Position numbers and translations under genes: made by a program
DNA from: Mycobacterium sp. 1245805.9
Lineage (GTDB): Bacteria > Actinomycetota > Actinomycetes > Mycobacteriales > Mycobacteriaceae
NCBI RefSeq assembly: GCF_001672915.1
Contig: NZ_LZKR01000171.1
Location: forward strand, 1-64,000
DNA: 64,000 nucleotides
Direction: 5' to 3'
Notes under the pieces: model-generated
Seen by the model: the letters and a program-made list of their open reading frames with translations, nothing else
Databases searched by the model: none
What the model was told of the DNA's origin: nothing
Part shown: positions 1 to 7,953 of the stretch, one piece after another
How the letters are laid out: each line of letters starts with the position of its first letter
Position numbering within the stretch: the stretch's first letter is position 1

Positions 1-153
1 ACCGCGCGGCGGGCCGGTAGCGGGGGCAGTATTCCGGCGCGCACAGAGGCGATCCGCCCTTCAACGTCTGGCTGACGCTCGGGTCCGCGCGCCCCGACGC
101 CGCCGCGCAAACCGCGGTCGAGACCGCGCATCGCGATCGGCATCGCGATCCTC

Positions 154-990
154 GTGGTCGTCGTCTCCACCTATGCCCTGTCGCTGTTTGGCGTGCACCA
201 ATTGCAGGAGGCCGAGGCCCCGCTTCCGCCACTGGACCTGAGCCAGGGGGGCGGCGATGCGACCATCGTGCAGCTGCGCCTCGAGGAGCTCAAGACGGTG
301 GCGAACCGCCTGACCGTGAACGTGCTTGTCTATCCGGGGATTTCGGCCTACGACAATCGCCTCGACGTGCTGGGTACCGATGTCGGCGTGCGCCTGTATC
401 CGACCAGCGAGCTGGGGGACCTGCACTACCCGAAAGGCAAGGCCCCGGGGCAGCTCACCACGGCCGTCCAGGCGCACGGCGACCCGGGTAACTGGCCCTT
501 CGACTCCTACAGCACCGAGCCGATCTCGGCCGATGCGTTCGTCGGGTCGGGCGACAACGTCAAGAAGGTACCCGCCCGGGTGGAAGTGACCGGAGAGCTG
601 GACGGGTGGGACGCCACGGTCACCCGCCTTCACGACCCCGCCGCGCTGCCGACCCAGCGCGGCTCGGACAACGGGAACGTGGTCATCACCTTGAAACGGG
701 CCAAGGGGCCACTGATCTTCGACCTCGGCATCTGCCTGGTGCTCATCAGCCTGCCCACCCTGGCGCTGTTGGTGGCCATCCCGATGGCGCTGGGCCGACG
801 TAAGTTTTTGCCGCCCTTCGCAACCTGGTATGCCGCAAACCTGTTCGCCATCGTCCCGTTGCGCAACATCCTTCCCGGCGCCCCACCGCCCGGTTCCTGG
901 ATCGACCAAGCCATCGTCCAGTGGGTGCTGATCGCTCTGGTGACGGCGATGAGCCTGTACATTTTCGCCTGGGTGCGGCAAGGGGACTGA
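154..990 (+). CDS. DUF4436 family membrane protein (start uncertain)
   Basis: Actinobacterial DUF4436-type membrane protein of unknown function. It has an N-terminal membrane segment, a soluble extracytoplasmic-looking domain (about residues 30-180), then hydrophobic segments near residues 185-210, 220-240 and 250-275. It is clearly paralogous to the next gene: both share the pattern TVANRL, GDPxxWPFDSY, RAKGPLxFDLGICLVLI and PLRNILPG. The first usable start in frame is GTG 154, but it falls inside the first membrane helix. The homologous coding sense continues upstream (an Arg/Pro-rich stretch and the rest of the helix) to a TGA at 73-75 with no ATG, GTG or TTG. The real start is therefore unclear: a 5' frameshift, a sequence error or an unusual start is possible. 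Family assignment is good; the function is unknown. Confidence 0.7.
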   Translation: MVVVSTYALSLFGVHQLQEAEAPLPPLDLSQGGGDATIVQLRLEELKTVANRLTVNVLVYPGISAYDNRLDVLGTDVGVRLYPTSELGDLHYPKGKAPGQLTTAVQAHGDPGNWPFDSYSTEPISADAFVGSGDNVKKVPARVEVTGELDGWDATVTRLHDPAALPTQRGSDNGNVVITLKRAKGPLIFDLGICLVLISLPTLALLVAIPMALGRRKFLPPFATWYAANLFAIVPLRNILPGAPPPGSWIDQAIVQWVLIALVTAMSLYIFAWVRQGD

Positions 991-1107
991 CGGTCCGGCG
1001 CGCCGGCTAACCGCGTTGTGTTAAAGCTGGTAGCGCCGCGTGTTAAGAACTCGTAGCCAGGCTCGCTTCTGGGTGCCAGCAAACGGCACCGTTGCTAGTC
1101 TGCGTCG

Positions 1108-2070
1108 GTGTCGGTTCAACGGGACGTCGTCGTAGCGCTGCCCTCGAACGGCCACGGCGTTGCCCCGACGGCGCCTGCCGAGCCGGCCGCGCCGGAGGCG
1201 CCGGAGCGCAAGCCGCGACGACGGCACCTCGTCCTCGACATCTCGATCATCGTGGGCGTCGCCGTCGTGTACGTCCTGTCGCTGCTCGGCTATCACTGGC
1301 TGGCCACCGCGCCGGGCCCGCTTCCCGACCCGGAACTGAACACCGCCGACGGCACGGTCGTCTTGATGCGCTTCGAGCAGCTGCACACCGTGGCCAATCG
1401 CCTCGACGTGAAGGTCTTGGTGATGCCCGACGATTCGATGATCAACAAGCGCCTCAACGTCTTGAACACCGACACATCCGTGCGCATCTTTCCGCAGAAC
1501 GACCTGGGAGACCTGCAGTACCCGGTGGGGAAGTTGCCGGCCCAGGTGGCCACCACCATCGAGGCGCACGGTGACCCCAGCGACTGGCCGTTCGACTCGT
1601 ACAAGACCGACACCATCCAGGCCGACGTCCTCATCGGGTCCGGCGAAAACCGCGTATTGAAACCCGGCCGGGTCGAGGTGACCGGAAAGCTGGACGGCTG
1701 GGACGTCTCCGCCACCAGGGTCGCGCGTAACCCGAGTGACCCCGATCGCCCGGACAACGTCATCATCACGCTGCACCGGGCGAAGGGTCCGCTGGTGTTC
1801 GATCTCGGGATCTGCCTGGTCCTCATCACGCTGCCGACGCTGGCGCTGTTCGTCGCCATTCAGATGCTGACCGGCCGGCGGCAGTTCCTGCCGCCGTTTT
1901 CCACCTGGTATGCCGCGATGCTGTTCGCCGTCGTGCCGCTGCGGAACATCCTGCCCGGGACCCCGCCCGCGGGCTCGTGGATCGACCAGGCCGTCGTCAT
2001 CTGGGTGTTGATTGCGCTGGCGACGGCGCTAGTCCTCTATATCGTCGCCTGGTACCGACATTCGAGCTGA
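1108..2070 (+). CDS. DUF4436 family membrane protein
   Basis: Second DUF4436 protein, 320 residues and probably the intact member of the pair. It has a cytosolic Pro/Arg-rich N-terminus (about 45 residues), a membrane segment near 48-66, a soluble domain with GDPSDWPFDSYKTD, then three or four hydrophobic segments from about residue 225 to the end. The GTG start at 1108 follows a TAGTCT -10-like box at 1096-1101 by 6 bases with no Shine-Dalgarno, so a leaderless transcript is plausible. Position before the rplN operon matches my recollection of the M. tuberculosis Rv0713 neighbourhood. Function unknown; its close tandem duplicate upstream suggests local gene doubling. Confidence 0.82.
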   Translation: MSVQRDVVVALPSNGHGVAPTAPAEPAAPEAPERKPRRRHLVLDISIIVGVAVVYVLSLLGYHWLATAPGPLPDPELNTADGTVVLMRFEQLHTVANRLDVKVLVMPDDSMINKRLNVLNTDTSVRIFPQNDLGDLQYPVGKLPAQVATTIEAHGDPSDWPFDSYKTDTIQADVLIGSGENRVLKPGRVEVTGKLDGWDVSATRVARNPSDPDRPDNVIITLHRAKGPLVFDLGICLVLITLPTLALFVAIQMLTGRRQFLPPFSTWYAAMLFAVVPLRNILPGTPPAGSWIDQAVVIWVLIALATALVLYIVAWYRHSS

Positions 2071-2112
2071 GGCACGTGTCGTATGAGGCGCTGTCGTAGC
2101 TCGCCGCTATAC

Positions 2113-2128
2113 TCGAACACATGTTCGA
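2113..2128. promoter_or_regulatory. LexA-type SOS box overlapping -10 and start codon
   Basis: TCGAAC at 2113-2118 and GTTCGA at 2123-2128 are perfect inverted 6-base arms separated by 4 bases, exactly the published mycobacterial SOS-box layout TCGAAC-N4-GTTCGA. The box shares its first base with a TATACT -10 hexamer (2108-2113) and includes the ATG at 2121. LexA bound here would block a leaderless promoter outright. 13E12-family genes are reported LexA targets in M. tuberculosis, which fits. Confidence 0.85.
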
Positions 2129-3635
2129 AGAAGCCGCTCGTGCCGAGGTGATCGCCCGGTTCGACGAAGAGATCGAGCGGTGTTATCCGTCGACGACGGC
2201 GGAGTCTGCCGCTTTGATCGAGGAGATTTGCTCGGCGGCGCGGGCCGAGAACCGTCAGGCGGCCGCGCAGTTGGATGCGATCGGGCGGTTGTTCGGCTAC
2301 CGGCTTTCGCGGTGTTCGGACACCGAGGACTGGGCGATCGACACGATGGAGGCGGTGGCCGCCGAAGTGGGGGCGGCGTTGCGGATCAGCCAGGGGCTGG
2401 CGGCCAGCCGGCTGCGTTATGCCCGGGCGATGCGCGAGCGGCTGCCCAAGGTGGGGGAGGTGTTTCGGGCCGGCGATATCGATTATCGGACGTTTCAGAC
2501 GATCGTGTATCGCACCGATCTGATCGAGGATCCCGAGGTGTTGGCCAGGGTGGATGCCCAGGTGGCGGCCAATGTGGCGCGCTGGCCGTCGATGACCCAG
2601 GGCCGGTTGGCCGCCCAGGTGGATCGGATTGTGGCCCGCGCCGATGTGGATGCGGTGCGCCGGCGCGCCAAGGCCCAGCGCGACCGGGAGATCTGGGTCG
2701 GGCCGGATCAGGACGGCACCGCCGAGATCGGCGGGGTGCTGCTGACCCCGGATGCCCACGCGGTGGACAAGCGGCTGAATGCGTTGGCGGCCACCGTGTG
2801 TGCGCACGATCCGCGCACCCGCGAGCAGCGCCGCGCTGATGCGTTGGGGGCGTTGGCGGCCGGGGCGGATCGGCTGGGCTGCCGCTGCGGGAGAACCGAC
2901 TGCGCGGCGGGGAAACGCCCGGCCGCGGGCCCGGTGGTGATTCATGTGATCGCCGAGCAGGCCACCCTGGACGGGCGCGGCAGCGCGCCGGGTTCGGAGG
3001 TCAGCGCCGAGGGGCTGATCACCCCCGAGCTGCTGGCCGAGTTGGCCAAGTCGGCGAAGTTTATGCCGTTGATCCACCCGGGTGATGCGCCGCCGGAGGA
3101 GGGGTATGTGCCGTCGAGGGCGTTGGCCGATTTTGTGCGGTGTCGGGATTTGACGTGTCGCTGGCCGGGCTGTGATGCCCCGGCCATCGGCTGCGATATC
3201 GACCACACCATCCCCTACGCCCAGGGTGGGGCCACGCACGCGTCCAACCTGAAGTGTTATTGCCGCACTCATCATTTGATCAAGACGTTTTGGGGCTGGA
3301 CGGACAAACAACTGGCCGACGGGACCCTGATCCTGACCTCCCCGGCCGGGCACACCTACGTCACCACCCCGGGCAGCGCGCTGCTGTTCCCGAGTTTGTG
3401 TCGCGGGGTCGGCGGCGTCTTCCCGGCCGCCGAGGCCGACCCGCCCGTCGACTATTGCGACCAACGGGCCGCGATGATGCCCAAACGCCGGCGCACCCGC
3501 GCCCAAGACCGCGCCACCCGCATCGCCACCGAACGCAAACACAACCGCGACGCCCGCCTAGCCCGAAAAGCCCAAATCCACGACTACTTCGCCCTGCCAC
3601 CACCCAACCCCGACGACGAACCGCCTCCCTTCTAG
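2121..3635 (+). CDS. 13E12-type DUF222/HNH endonuclease domain protein
   Basis: A 504-residue mycobacterial 13E12 repeat-family protein. The N-terminal two thirds is the helical DUF222 region. The C-terminal part carries an HNH nuclease fold at about residues 335-385: CRWPGCD zinc-ligand pair, DIDHTIPYAQGG, SNL, and CRTHH. The tail is basic and Pro-rich. The start at ATG 2121 is favoured because a TATACT -10 box ends 7 bases before it, giving a leaderless mRNA, and a perfect SOS box covers the start. DNA-damage induction is therefore likely. These proteins are multicopy in mycobacteria and can act as recombination substrates. The exact biochemical role is not established. Confidence 0.92.
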   Translation: MFEEAARAEVIARFDEEIERCYPSTTAESAALIEEICSAARAENRQAAAQLDAIGRLFGYRLSRCSDTEDWAIDTMEAVAAEVGAALRISQGLAASRLRYARAMRERLPKVGEVFRAGDIDYRTFQTIVYRTDLIEDPEVLARVDAQVAANVARWPSMTQGRLAAQVDRIVARADVDAVRRRAKAQRDREIWVGPDQDGTAEIGGVLLTPDAHAVDKRLNALAATVCAHDPRTREQRRADALGALAAGADRLGCRCGRTDCAAGKRPAAGPVVIHVIAEQATLDGRGSAPGSEVSAEGLITPELLAELAKSAKFMPLIHPGDAPPEEGYVPSRALADFVRCRDLTCRWPGCDAPAIGCDIDHTIPYAQGGATHASNLKCYCRTHHLIKTFWGWTDKQLADGTLILTSPAGHTYVTTPGSALLFPSLCRGVGGVFPAAEADPPVDYCDQRAAMMPKRRRTRAQDRATRIATERKHNRDARLARKAQIHDYFALPPPNPDDEPPPF

Positions 3636-3660
3636 GCGAATTTGGCTCTGAGCTGGTCGT

Positions 3661-3677
3661 CCCCTAGACTCTAGGGG
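3661..3677. terminator. Short hairpin downstream of the HNH gene
   Basis: CCCCTAG (3661-3667) and CTAGGGG (3671-3677) form a perfect 7-bp stem with a 3-base loop, 25 bases after the HNH stop codon and 125 bases before rplN. There is only a weak T tract after it. It could be a terminator isolating the SOS gene from the ribosomal operon, or an operator for rplN. Confidence 0.4.
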
Positions 3678-3801
3678 TTGCCTTGGGCAGACCTCGGCCG
3701 GTAAGCGAAAGCACTATCGGCCCCGCGTGCCCTTCGGTGACAAAGACCGCGCATGTCAGGTGATTTCCTGCTGTGCAAACGTAACCAGGTCAGGAGATCG
3801 A

Positions 3802-4170
3802 GTGATTCAGCAGGAATCGCGGCTGAAGGTTGCCGACAACACCGGCGCCAAGGAGATCCTGTGCATCCGGGTGCTCGGCGGGTCGTCGCGACGCTACGCC
3901 GGCATCGGTGACGTCATCGTCGCCACGGTCAAGGACGCCATCCCCGGCGGCAACGTCAAGCGCGGGGACGTCGTCAAGGCCGTCGTGGTGCGCACGGTCA
4001 AGGAGCGCCGGCGTCCCGACGGCAGCTACATCAAGTTCGACGAGAACGCCGCGGTGATCATCAAGCCCGACAACGACCCGCGCGGGACGCGCATCTTCGG
4101 CCCGGTCGGGCGCGAACTTCGCGAGAAGCGATTCATGAAGATCATCTCGCTGGCCCCGGAGGTGTTGTAG
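3802..4170 (+). CDS. rplN: 50S ribosomal protein L14
   Basis: L14 of the large subunit, 122 residues, which is the normal length. It begins [17 protein letters not shown] and contains the family signature around [19 protein letters not shown] 3802 is the start because it gives the canonical N-terminus and follows the Shine-Dalgarno AGGAG at 3792-3796; the reading frame is open further upstream but that part is not L14. It is the first gene of a ten-gene ribosomal operon. As in M. tuberculosis, rpsQ, rpmC and rplP do not directly precede it. Confidence 0.97.
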
Positions 4171-4488
4171 ATGAAGGTCCACAAGGGCGACACCGTCCTC
4201 GTCATCGCGGGCAAGGACAAGGGCGCCAAGGGCAAGGTGCTACAGGCGTACCCGGAGCGCAACCGCGTGCTGGTCGAGGGCGTCAACCGAATCAAGAAGC
4301 ACACCGCGATTTCGACCAACCAGCGCGGCGCCCGCTCGGGCGGCATCGTGACGCAGGAAGCCCCCATCCACGTGTCCAACGTGATGGTGGTCGACTCGGA
4401 CGGCAAGCCCACCCGCATCGGCTACCGGGTGGACGAGGAAACCGGCAAGCGCGTCCGCGTCTCCAAGCGCAATGGCAAGGACATCTAA
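4171..4488 (+). CDS. rplX: 50S ribosomal protein L24
   Basis: L24, 105 residues, an assembly initiator of the large subunit with an N-terminal KOW motif (KGDTVLVIAGKDKGAKGKV, about residues 5-23). The ATG directly follows the rplN stop codon. The C-terminus has the actinobacterial GYRVDEETGKRVRVSKRNGKDI-type ending. It overlaps the rplE start in a TAATG arrangement, so translational coupling is likely. Confidence 0.97.
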   Translation: MKVHKGDTVLVIAGKDKGAKGKVLQAYPERNRVLVEGVNRIKKHTAISTNQRGARSGGIVTQEAPIHVSNVMVVDSDGKPTRIGYRVDEETGKRVRVSKRNGKDI

Positions 4489-5051
4489 TGACCACAGCAG
4501 AGAAGGTTCAGCCGCGCCTCAAAGAGCGCTACCGCAACGAGATTCGGGATGCGTTGCACAAGCAGTTCGGCTACGGCAACGTCATGCAGATCCCGACCAT
4601 CACCAAGGTGGTCGTCAACATGGGCGTCGGGGATGCGGCTCGCGACGCCAAGCTGATCAACGGTGCGGTCAACGACCTCGCGCTGATCACCGGCCAGAAG
4701 CCGGAGATCCGTAAGGCGCGAAAGTCCATCGCGCAGTTCAAGTTGCGCGAGGGCATGCCGATTGGCGCCCGGGTTACCCTGCGCGGCGACCGGATGTGGG
4801 AGTTCCTCGACCGGCTCACGTCGATCGCGCTGCCGCGTATCCGCGACTTCCGGGGCCTGTCGCCCAAGCAGTTCGACGGCGTCGGCAACTACACGTTCGG
4901 ACTGGCCGAGCAGTCGGTGTTCCACGAGATCGACGTGGACAAGATCGACCGGGTCCGGGGCATGGACATCAACGTCGTCACCTCGGCGACGACCGACGAC
5001 GAAGGACGAGCCCTCTTGCGGGCCCTCGGATTTCCGTTCAAGGAGAACTGA
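4488..5051 (+). CDS. rplE: 50S ribosomal protein L5
   Basis: L5, 187 residues, binds 5S rRNA and contacts the P-site tRNA side of the central protuberance. Recognisable blocks are KVVVNMGVGDA near the N-terminus, the basic loop RKSIAQFKLREG, and the C-terminal VTSATTDDEGRALLRALGFPF. The ATG shares its A with the TAA stop of rplX. It is followed after 4 bases by rpsN. Confidence 0.97.
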   Translation: MTTAEKVQPRLKERYRNEIRDALHKQFGYGNVMQIPTITKVVVNMGVGDAARDAKLINGAVNDLALITGQKPEIRKARKSIAQFKLREGMPIGARVTLRGDRMWEFLDRLTSIALPRIRDFRGLSPKQFDGVGNYTFGLAEQSVFHEIDVDKIDRVRGMDINVVTSATTDDEGRALLRALGFPFKEN

Positions 5052-5055
5052 CTAG

Positions 5056-5241
5056 ATGGCTAAGAAGGCACTGGTTAACAAGGCCGCGCGCAAGCCGAAG
5101 TTCGCGGTGCGCGGCTACACCCGCTGCAGCAAGTGCGGACGTCCGCGCGCGGTGTTCCGCAAGTTCGGGCTATGCAGGATCTGCCTGCGCGAGATGGCGC
5201 ACGCGGGCGAGCTGCCCGGCGTGCAGAAGAGCAGCTGGTGA
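5056..5241 (+). CDS. rpsN: 30S ribosomal protein S14, zinc-binding (type Z)
   Basis: Short 61-residue S14 of the zinc-containing type. Four cysteines in two CxxC pairs (CSKCGRP and CRICLR, about residues 24-43) coordinate zinc. It is the C+ paralog expected in the main ribosomal operon of mycobacteria; a zinc-free S14 is usually encoded elsewhere under Zur control. It lies between rplE and rpsH, 19 bases before rpsH. Also called rpsZ or rpsN1. Confidence 0.96.
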
Positions 5242-5260
5242 CGGGACATAGGACGCAACT

Positions 5261-5659
5261 ATGACGATGACCGATCCGATCGCGGACTTCCTGACCCGTC
5301 TGCGCAACGCCAATTCGGCGTATCACGACGAGGTGACGTTGCCGCACTCCAAGATCAAGGCGAACATCGCCCAGATCCTCAAGAACGAGGGCTACATCAA
5401 CGACTTCCACACCGAGGACGCTCGGGTCGGCAAGTCGCTGGTCGTCCAGCTCAAGTACGGGCCGAGCCGGGAGCGCAGCATCGCCGGCCTGCGCCGCGTG
5501 TCCAAGCCCGGATTGCGGGTGTACGCGAAATCCACCAACCTGCCGCGCGTGCTCGGCGGACTGGGCGTGGCGATCATCTCGACGTCGTCGGGTCTGCTCA
5601 CCGACCGTCAGGCAGCCAGACAGGGCGTGGGCGGCGAAGTCCTCGCGTACGTGTGGTGA
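5261..5659 (+). CDS. rpsH: 30S ribosomal protein S8
   Basis: S8, 132 residues, a primary 16S rRNA binder. It begins MTMTDPIADFLTRLRNAN, the classical S8 start, and ends in the conserved STSSGLLTDRQAARQGVGGEVLAYVW region that contacts helix 21. Position 3 could also start the protein. It is separated from rplF by 10 bases with a GAGGGG Shine-Dalgarno. Confidence 0.97.
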   Translation: MTMTDPIADFLTRLRNANSAYHDEVTLPHSKIKANIAQILKNEGYINDFHTEDARVGKSLVVQLKYGPSRERSIAGLRRVSKPGLRVYAKSTNLPRVLGGLGVAIISTSSGLLTDRQAARQGVGGEVLAYVW

Positions 5660-5669
5660 GGGGTTAAAC

Positions 5670-6209
5670 ATGTCGCGCATTGGTAAGCAGCCGGTTCCGG
5701 TTCCCACCGGAGTCGACGTAACGATCGACGGTCAGAACGTCTCGGTGAAGGGTCCCAAGGGCACCCTGAACCTGACCGTCGCCGAACCGATCACGGTGGC
5801 GCGCAACGACGACGGCGCGATCGTGGTCACCCGGCCTAACGACGAGCGGCGCAACCGCTCGCTGCACGGGCTGTCGCGCACGCTGGTGTCCAACCTGGTC
5901 ACCGGCGTGACGGAGGGCTACACCGTCAAGATGGAGATCTTCGGTGTCGGCTACCGCGTGCAGCTCAAGGGCTCCAACCTCGAGTTCGCGCTGGGCTACA
6001 GCCACCCCGTGTTGATCGAGGCGCCCGAGGGCATCACGTTCGCGGTCCAGTCGCCGACGAAGTTCACGGTCACCGGGATCGACAAGCAGAAGGTCGGTCA
6101 GATCTCGGCGAACATCCGCCGCCTGCGCCGTCCCGACCCGTACAAGGGCAAGGGCGTGCGCTACGAGGGCGAGCAGATCCGCCGCAAGGTCGGAAAGACA
6201 GGTAAGTAG
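5670..6209 (+). CDS. rplF: 50S ribosomal protein L6
   Basis: L6, 179 residues, located near the GTPase-associated centre. It starts MSRIGKQPVPVPTGVDVTI and has the C-terminal signature around RRPDPYKGKGVRYEGEQIRRKVGKTGK. ATG 5670 follows a GAGGGG ribosome-binding site. It is followed after two bases by rplR. Confidence 0.97.
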   Translation: MSRIGKQPVPVPTGVDVTIDGQNVSVKGPKGTLNLTVAEPITVARNDDGAIVVTRPNDERRNRSLHGLSRTLVSNLVTGVTEGYTVKMEIFGVGYRVQLKGSNLEFALGYSHPVLIEAPEGITFAVQSPTKFTVTGIDKQKVGQISANIRRLRRPDPYKGKGVRYEGEQIRRKVGKTGK

Positions 6210-6211
6210 TC

Positions 6212-6619
6212 ATGGCGCAAACAAAGACGGCCGTCCCCGCCGGAAAGCCGGTGGGGCAGAACGTATCCGCGACGAGGCGGGTCTCCCGGCTGCGCAGGCA
6301 CGCGCGGCTGCGCAAGAAGCTGGCGGGCACCCCGCAGCGCCCGCGGCTGGTGGTGCACCGCTCCGCGCGGCACATTCACGTCCAACTGGTCAACGACGAG
6401 AACGGCACCACGCTGGCCGCGGCGTCGTCGATCGAGGCCGACGTGCGCGGCCTGGACGGCGACAAGAAGGCGCGTAGCGTGCGGGTGGGTCAGCTGATCG
6501 CCGAGCGCGCCAAGGCCGCCGGCATCGACACCGTGGTCTTCGACCGCGGCGGGTACACCTACGGCGGACGGATCGCGGCGCTGGCGGATGCCGCGCGCGA
6601 GAACGGATTGCAATTCTGA
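6212..6619 (+). CDS. rplR: 50S ribosomal protein L18
   Basis: L18, 135 residues, binds 5S rRNA with L5. The core runs from RPRLVVHRSARHIHVQLVND to the C-terminal FDRGGYTYGGRIAALADAAREN-type ending. The N-terminal 25 residues are a mycobacterial basic extension. It lies in the operon two bases after rplF. Confidence 0.97.
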   Translation: MAQTKTAVPAGKPVGQNVSATRRVSRLRRHARLRKKLAGTPQRPRLVVHRSARHIHVQLVNDENGTTLAAASSIEADVRGLDGDKKARSVRVGQLIAERAKAAGIDTVVFDRGGYTYGGRIAALADAARENGLQF

Positions 6620-6641
6620 TGACAACTGGAAGGACCGCATA

Positions 6642-7337
6642 ATGGCGGAACAGTCGGCCGGCGGGCAGGGCCCGGACAGCCGCGACAGCCGCGACTCGCG
6701 CGGTGACGGCCGCGACGGCCGCGGCCGGCGCGGCGGGGGCGGCCGCGGCGGTCGCGATCGCGACGGCGAGAAGAGCAACTACCTCGAGCGGGTCGTCGCC
6801 ATCAACCGCGTCTCCAAGGTGGTCAAGGGTGGACGGCGGTTCAGCTTCACCGCTTTGGTTATCGTCGGTGACGGCAACGGCATGGTCGGCGTCGGCTACG
6901 GCAAGGCCAAGGAGGTGCCGGCCGCGATCGCCAAGGGCGTCGAGGAAGCGCGCAAGGGCTTCTTCCGGGTCCCGCTGATCGGCGGCACCATCACGCACCC
7001 GGTGCAGGGTGAGGCCGCGGCGGGCGTCGTGCTGCTGCGTCCGGCCAGCCCGGGTACCGGCGTCATCGCCGGCGGCGCGGCCCGCGCCGTCCTGGAATGC
7101 GCTGGGGTGCACGACATCCTGGCCAAGTCGTTGGGCAGCGACAACGCGATCAACGTGGTGCACGCGACCGTGGCCGCGCTCAAGCTCCTGCAGCGTCCCG
7201 AGGAGGTGGCCGCTCGCCGCGGACTGCCGATCGAGGACGTCGCCCCGGCCGGCATGTTGAAGGCGCGCCGGGAAAGCGACGCACTGGCCAGCGCGGCGGC
7301 GGCGCGAGAGGCTCAGATTTCAGGAGCGCAACCATGA
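6642..7337 (+). CDS. rpsE: 30S ribosomal protein S5
   Basis: S5, 231 residues, longer than the roughly 165 of E. coli because of an N-terminal low-complexity Arg/Gly/Asp extension (about residues 5-45). The S5 core starts at YLERVVAINRVSKVVKGG and includes GYGKAKEVPAAI. The C-terminal half carries the decoding-fidelity surface. ATG 6642 is chosen because GGAAGG at 6628-6633 is well spaced; the upstream in-frame codons overlap rplR and are not S5-like. Its stop overlaps rpmD (ATGA). Confidence 0.95.
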   Translation: MAEQSAGGQGPDSRDSRDSRGDGRDGRGRRGGGGRGGRDRDGEKSNYLERVVAINRVSKVVKGGRRFSFTALVIVGDGNGMVGVGYGKAKEVPAAIAKGVEEARKGFFRVPLIGGTITHPVQGEAAAGVVLLRPASPGTGVIAGGAARAVLECAGVHDILAKSLGSDNAINVVHATVAALKLLQRPEEVAARRGLPIEDVAPAGMLKARRESDALASAAAAREAQISGAQP

Positions 7338-7516
7338 GTCAGCTCAAGATCACCCAGGTGCGCAGCACCATCGGTGCTCGCTGGAAGCAGCGCGAGAGCC
7401 TGCGGACCCTGGGCCTGCGGCGGATCCGCCACTCGGTGGTCCGTGAGGACAACGCACAGACCCGCGGCCTGATCGCGGTGGTGCGCCACCTGGTGCAGGT
7501 GGAGGAGGCCAAATGA
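7334..7516 (+). CDS. rpmD: 50S ribosomal protein L30
   Basis: L30, 60 residues, beginning MSQLKITQVRSTIG and containing RESLRTLGLRRIRHSVV, the family signature. The start overlaps the rpsE stop in ATGA and its own stop overlaps the rplO start in ATGA, so all three are translationally coupled. Confidence 0.95.
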   Translation: MSQLKITQVRSTIGARWKQRESLRTLGLRRIRHSVVREDNAQTRGLIAVVRHLVQVEEAK

Positions 7517-7953
7517 CCATCAAATTGCACGACCTGAAGCCCGCACCCGGGTCGAAGAAAGCGCGCACCCGCGTCGGTCGCGGCGAGGGCTCCAAGGGCA
7601 AGTCGGCCGGGCGCGGCACCAAGGGCACCAAGGCCCGCAAGAACGTGCCGGCGACCTTCGAGGGTGGCCAGATGCCGATTCACATGCGGCTGCCCAAGCT
7701 CAAGGGATTCCGCAACCGGTTCCGCACCGAATACGAGATCGTCAACGTCGGTGACATCAACCGGCTGTTCCCGCAGGGCGGTTCCGTCGGCGTGGACGAG
7801 CTGGTGGCCAAGGGCGCGGTTCGCCGCAACTCCCTGGTCAAGGTCCTCGGCGACGGCAAGCTGACCGTCAAGGTCGACCTGTCCGCGCACAAGTTCAGCG
7901 GCAGCGCGCGCGAGAAGATCACCGCGGCGGGCGGCTCGGTCACCGAGCTGTAG
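7513..7953 (+). CDS. rplO: 50S ribosomal protein L15
   Basis: L15, 146 residues, last gene of the operon. It has the Gly/Lys-rich N-terminus (RVGRGEGSKGKSAGRGTKG) and the globular C-terminal domain ending in KITAAGGSVTEL. In many bacteria secY follows directly; here, as in M. tuberculosis, sppA and methyltransferase genes intervene and secY lies 17.7 kb away. Its stop abuts the stop of a convergent gene with no space for a separate terminator. Confidence 0.97.
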   Translation: MTIKLHDLKPAPGSKKARTRVGRGEGSKGKSAGRGTKGTKARKNVPATFEGGQMPIHMRLPKLKGFRNRFRTEYEIVNVGDINRLFPQGGSVGVDELVAKGAVRRNSLVKVLGDGKLTVKVDLSAHKFSGSAREKITAAGGSVTEL

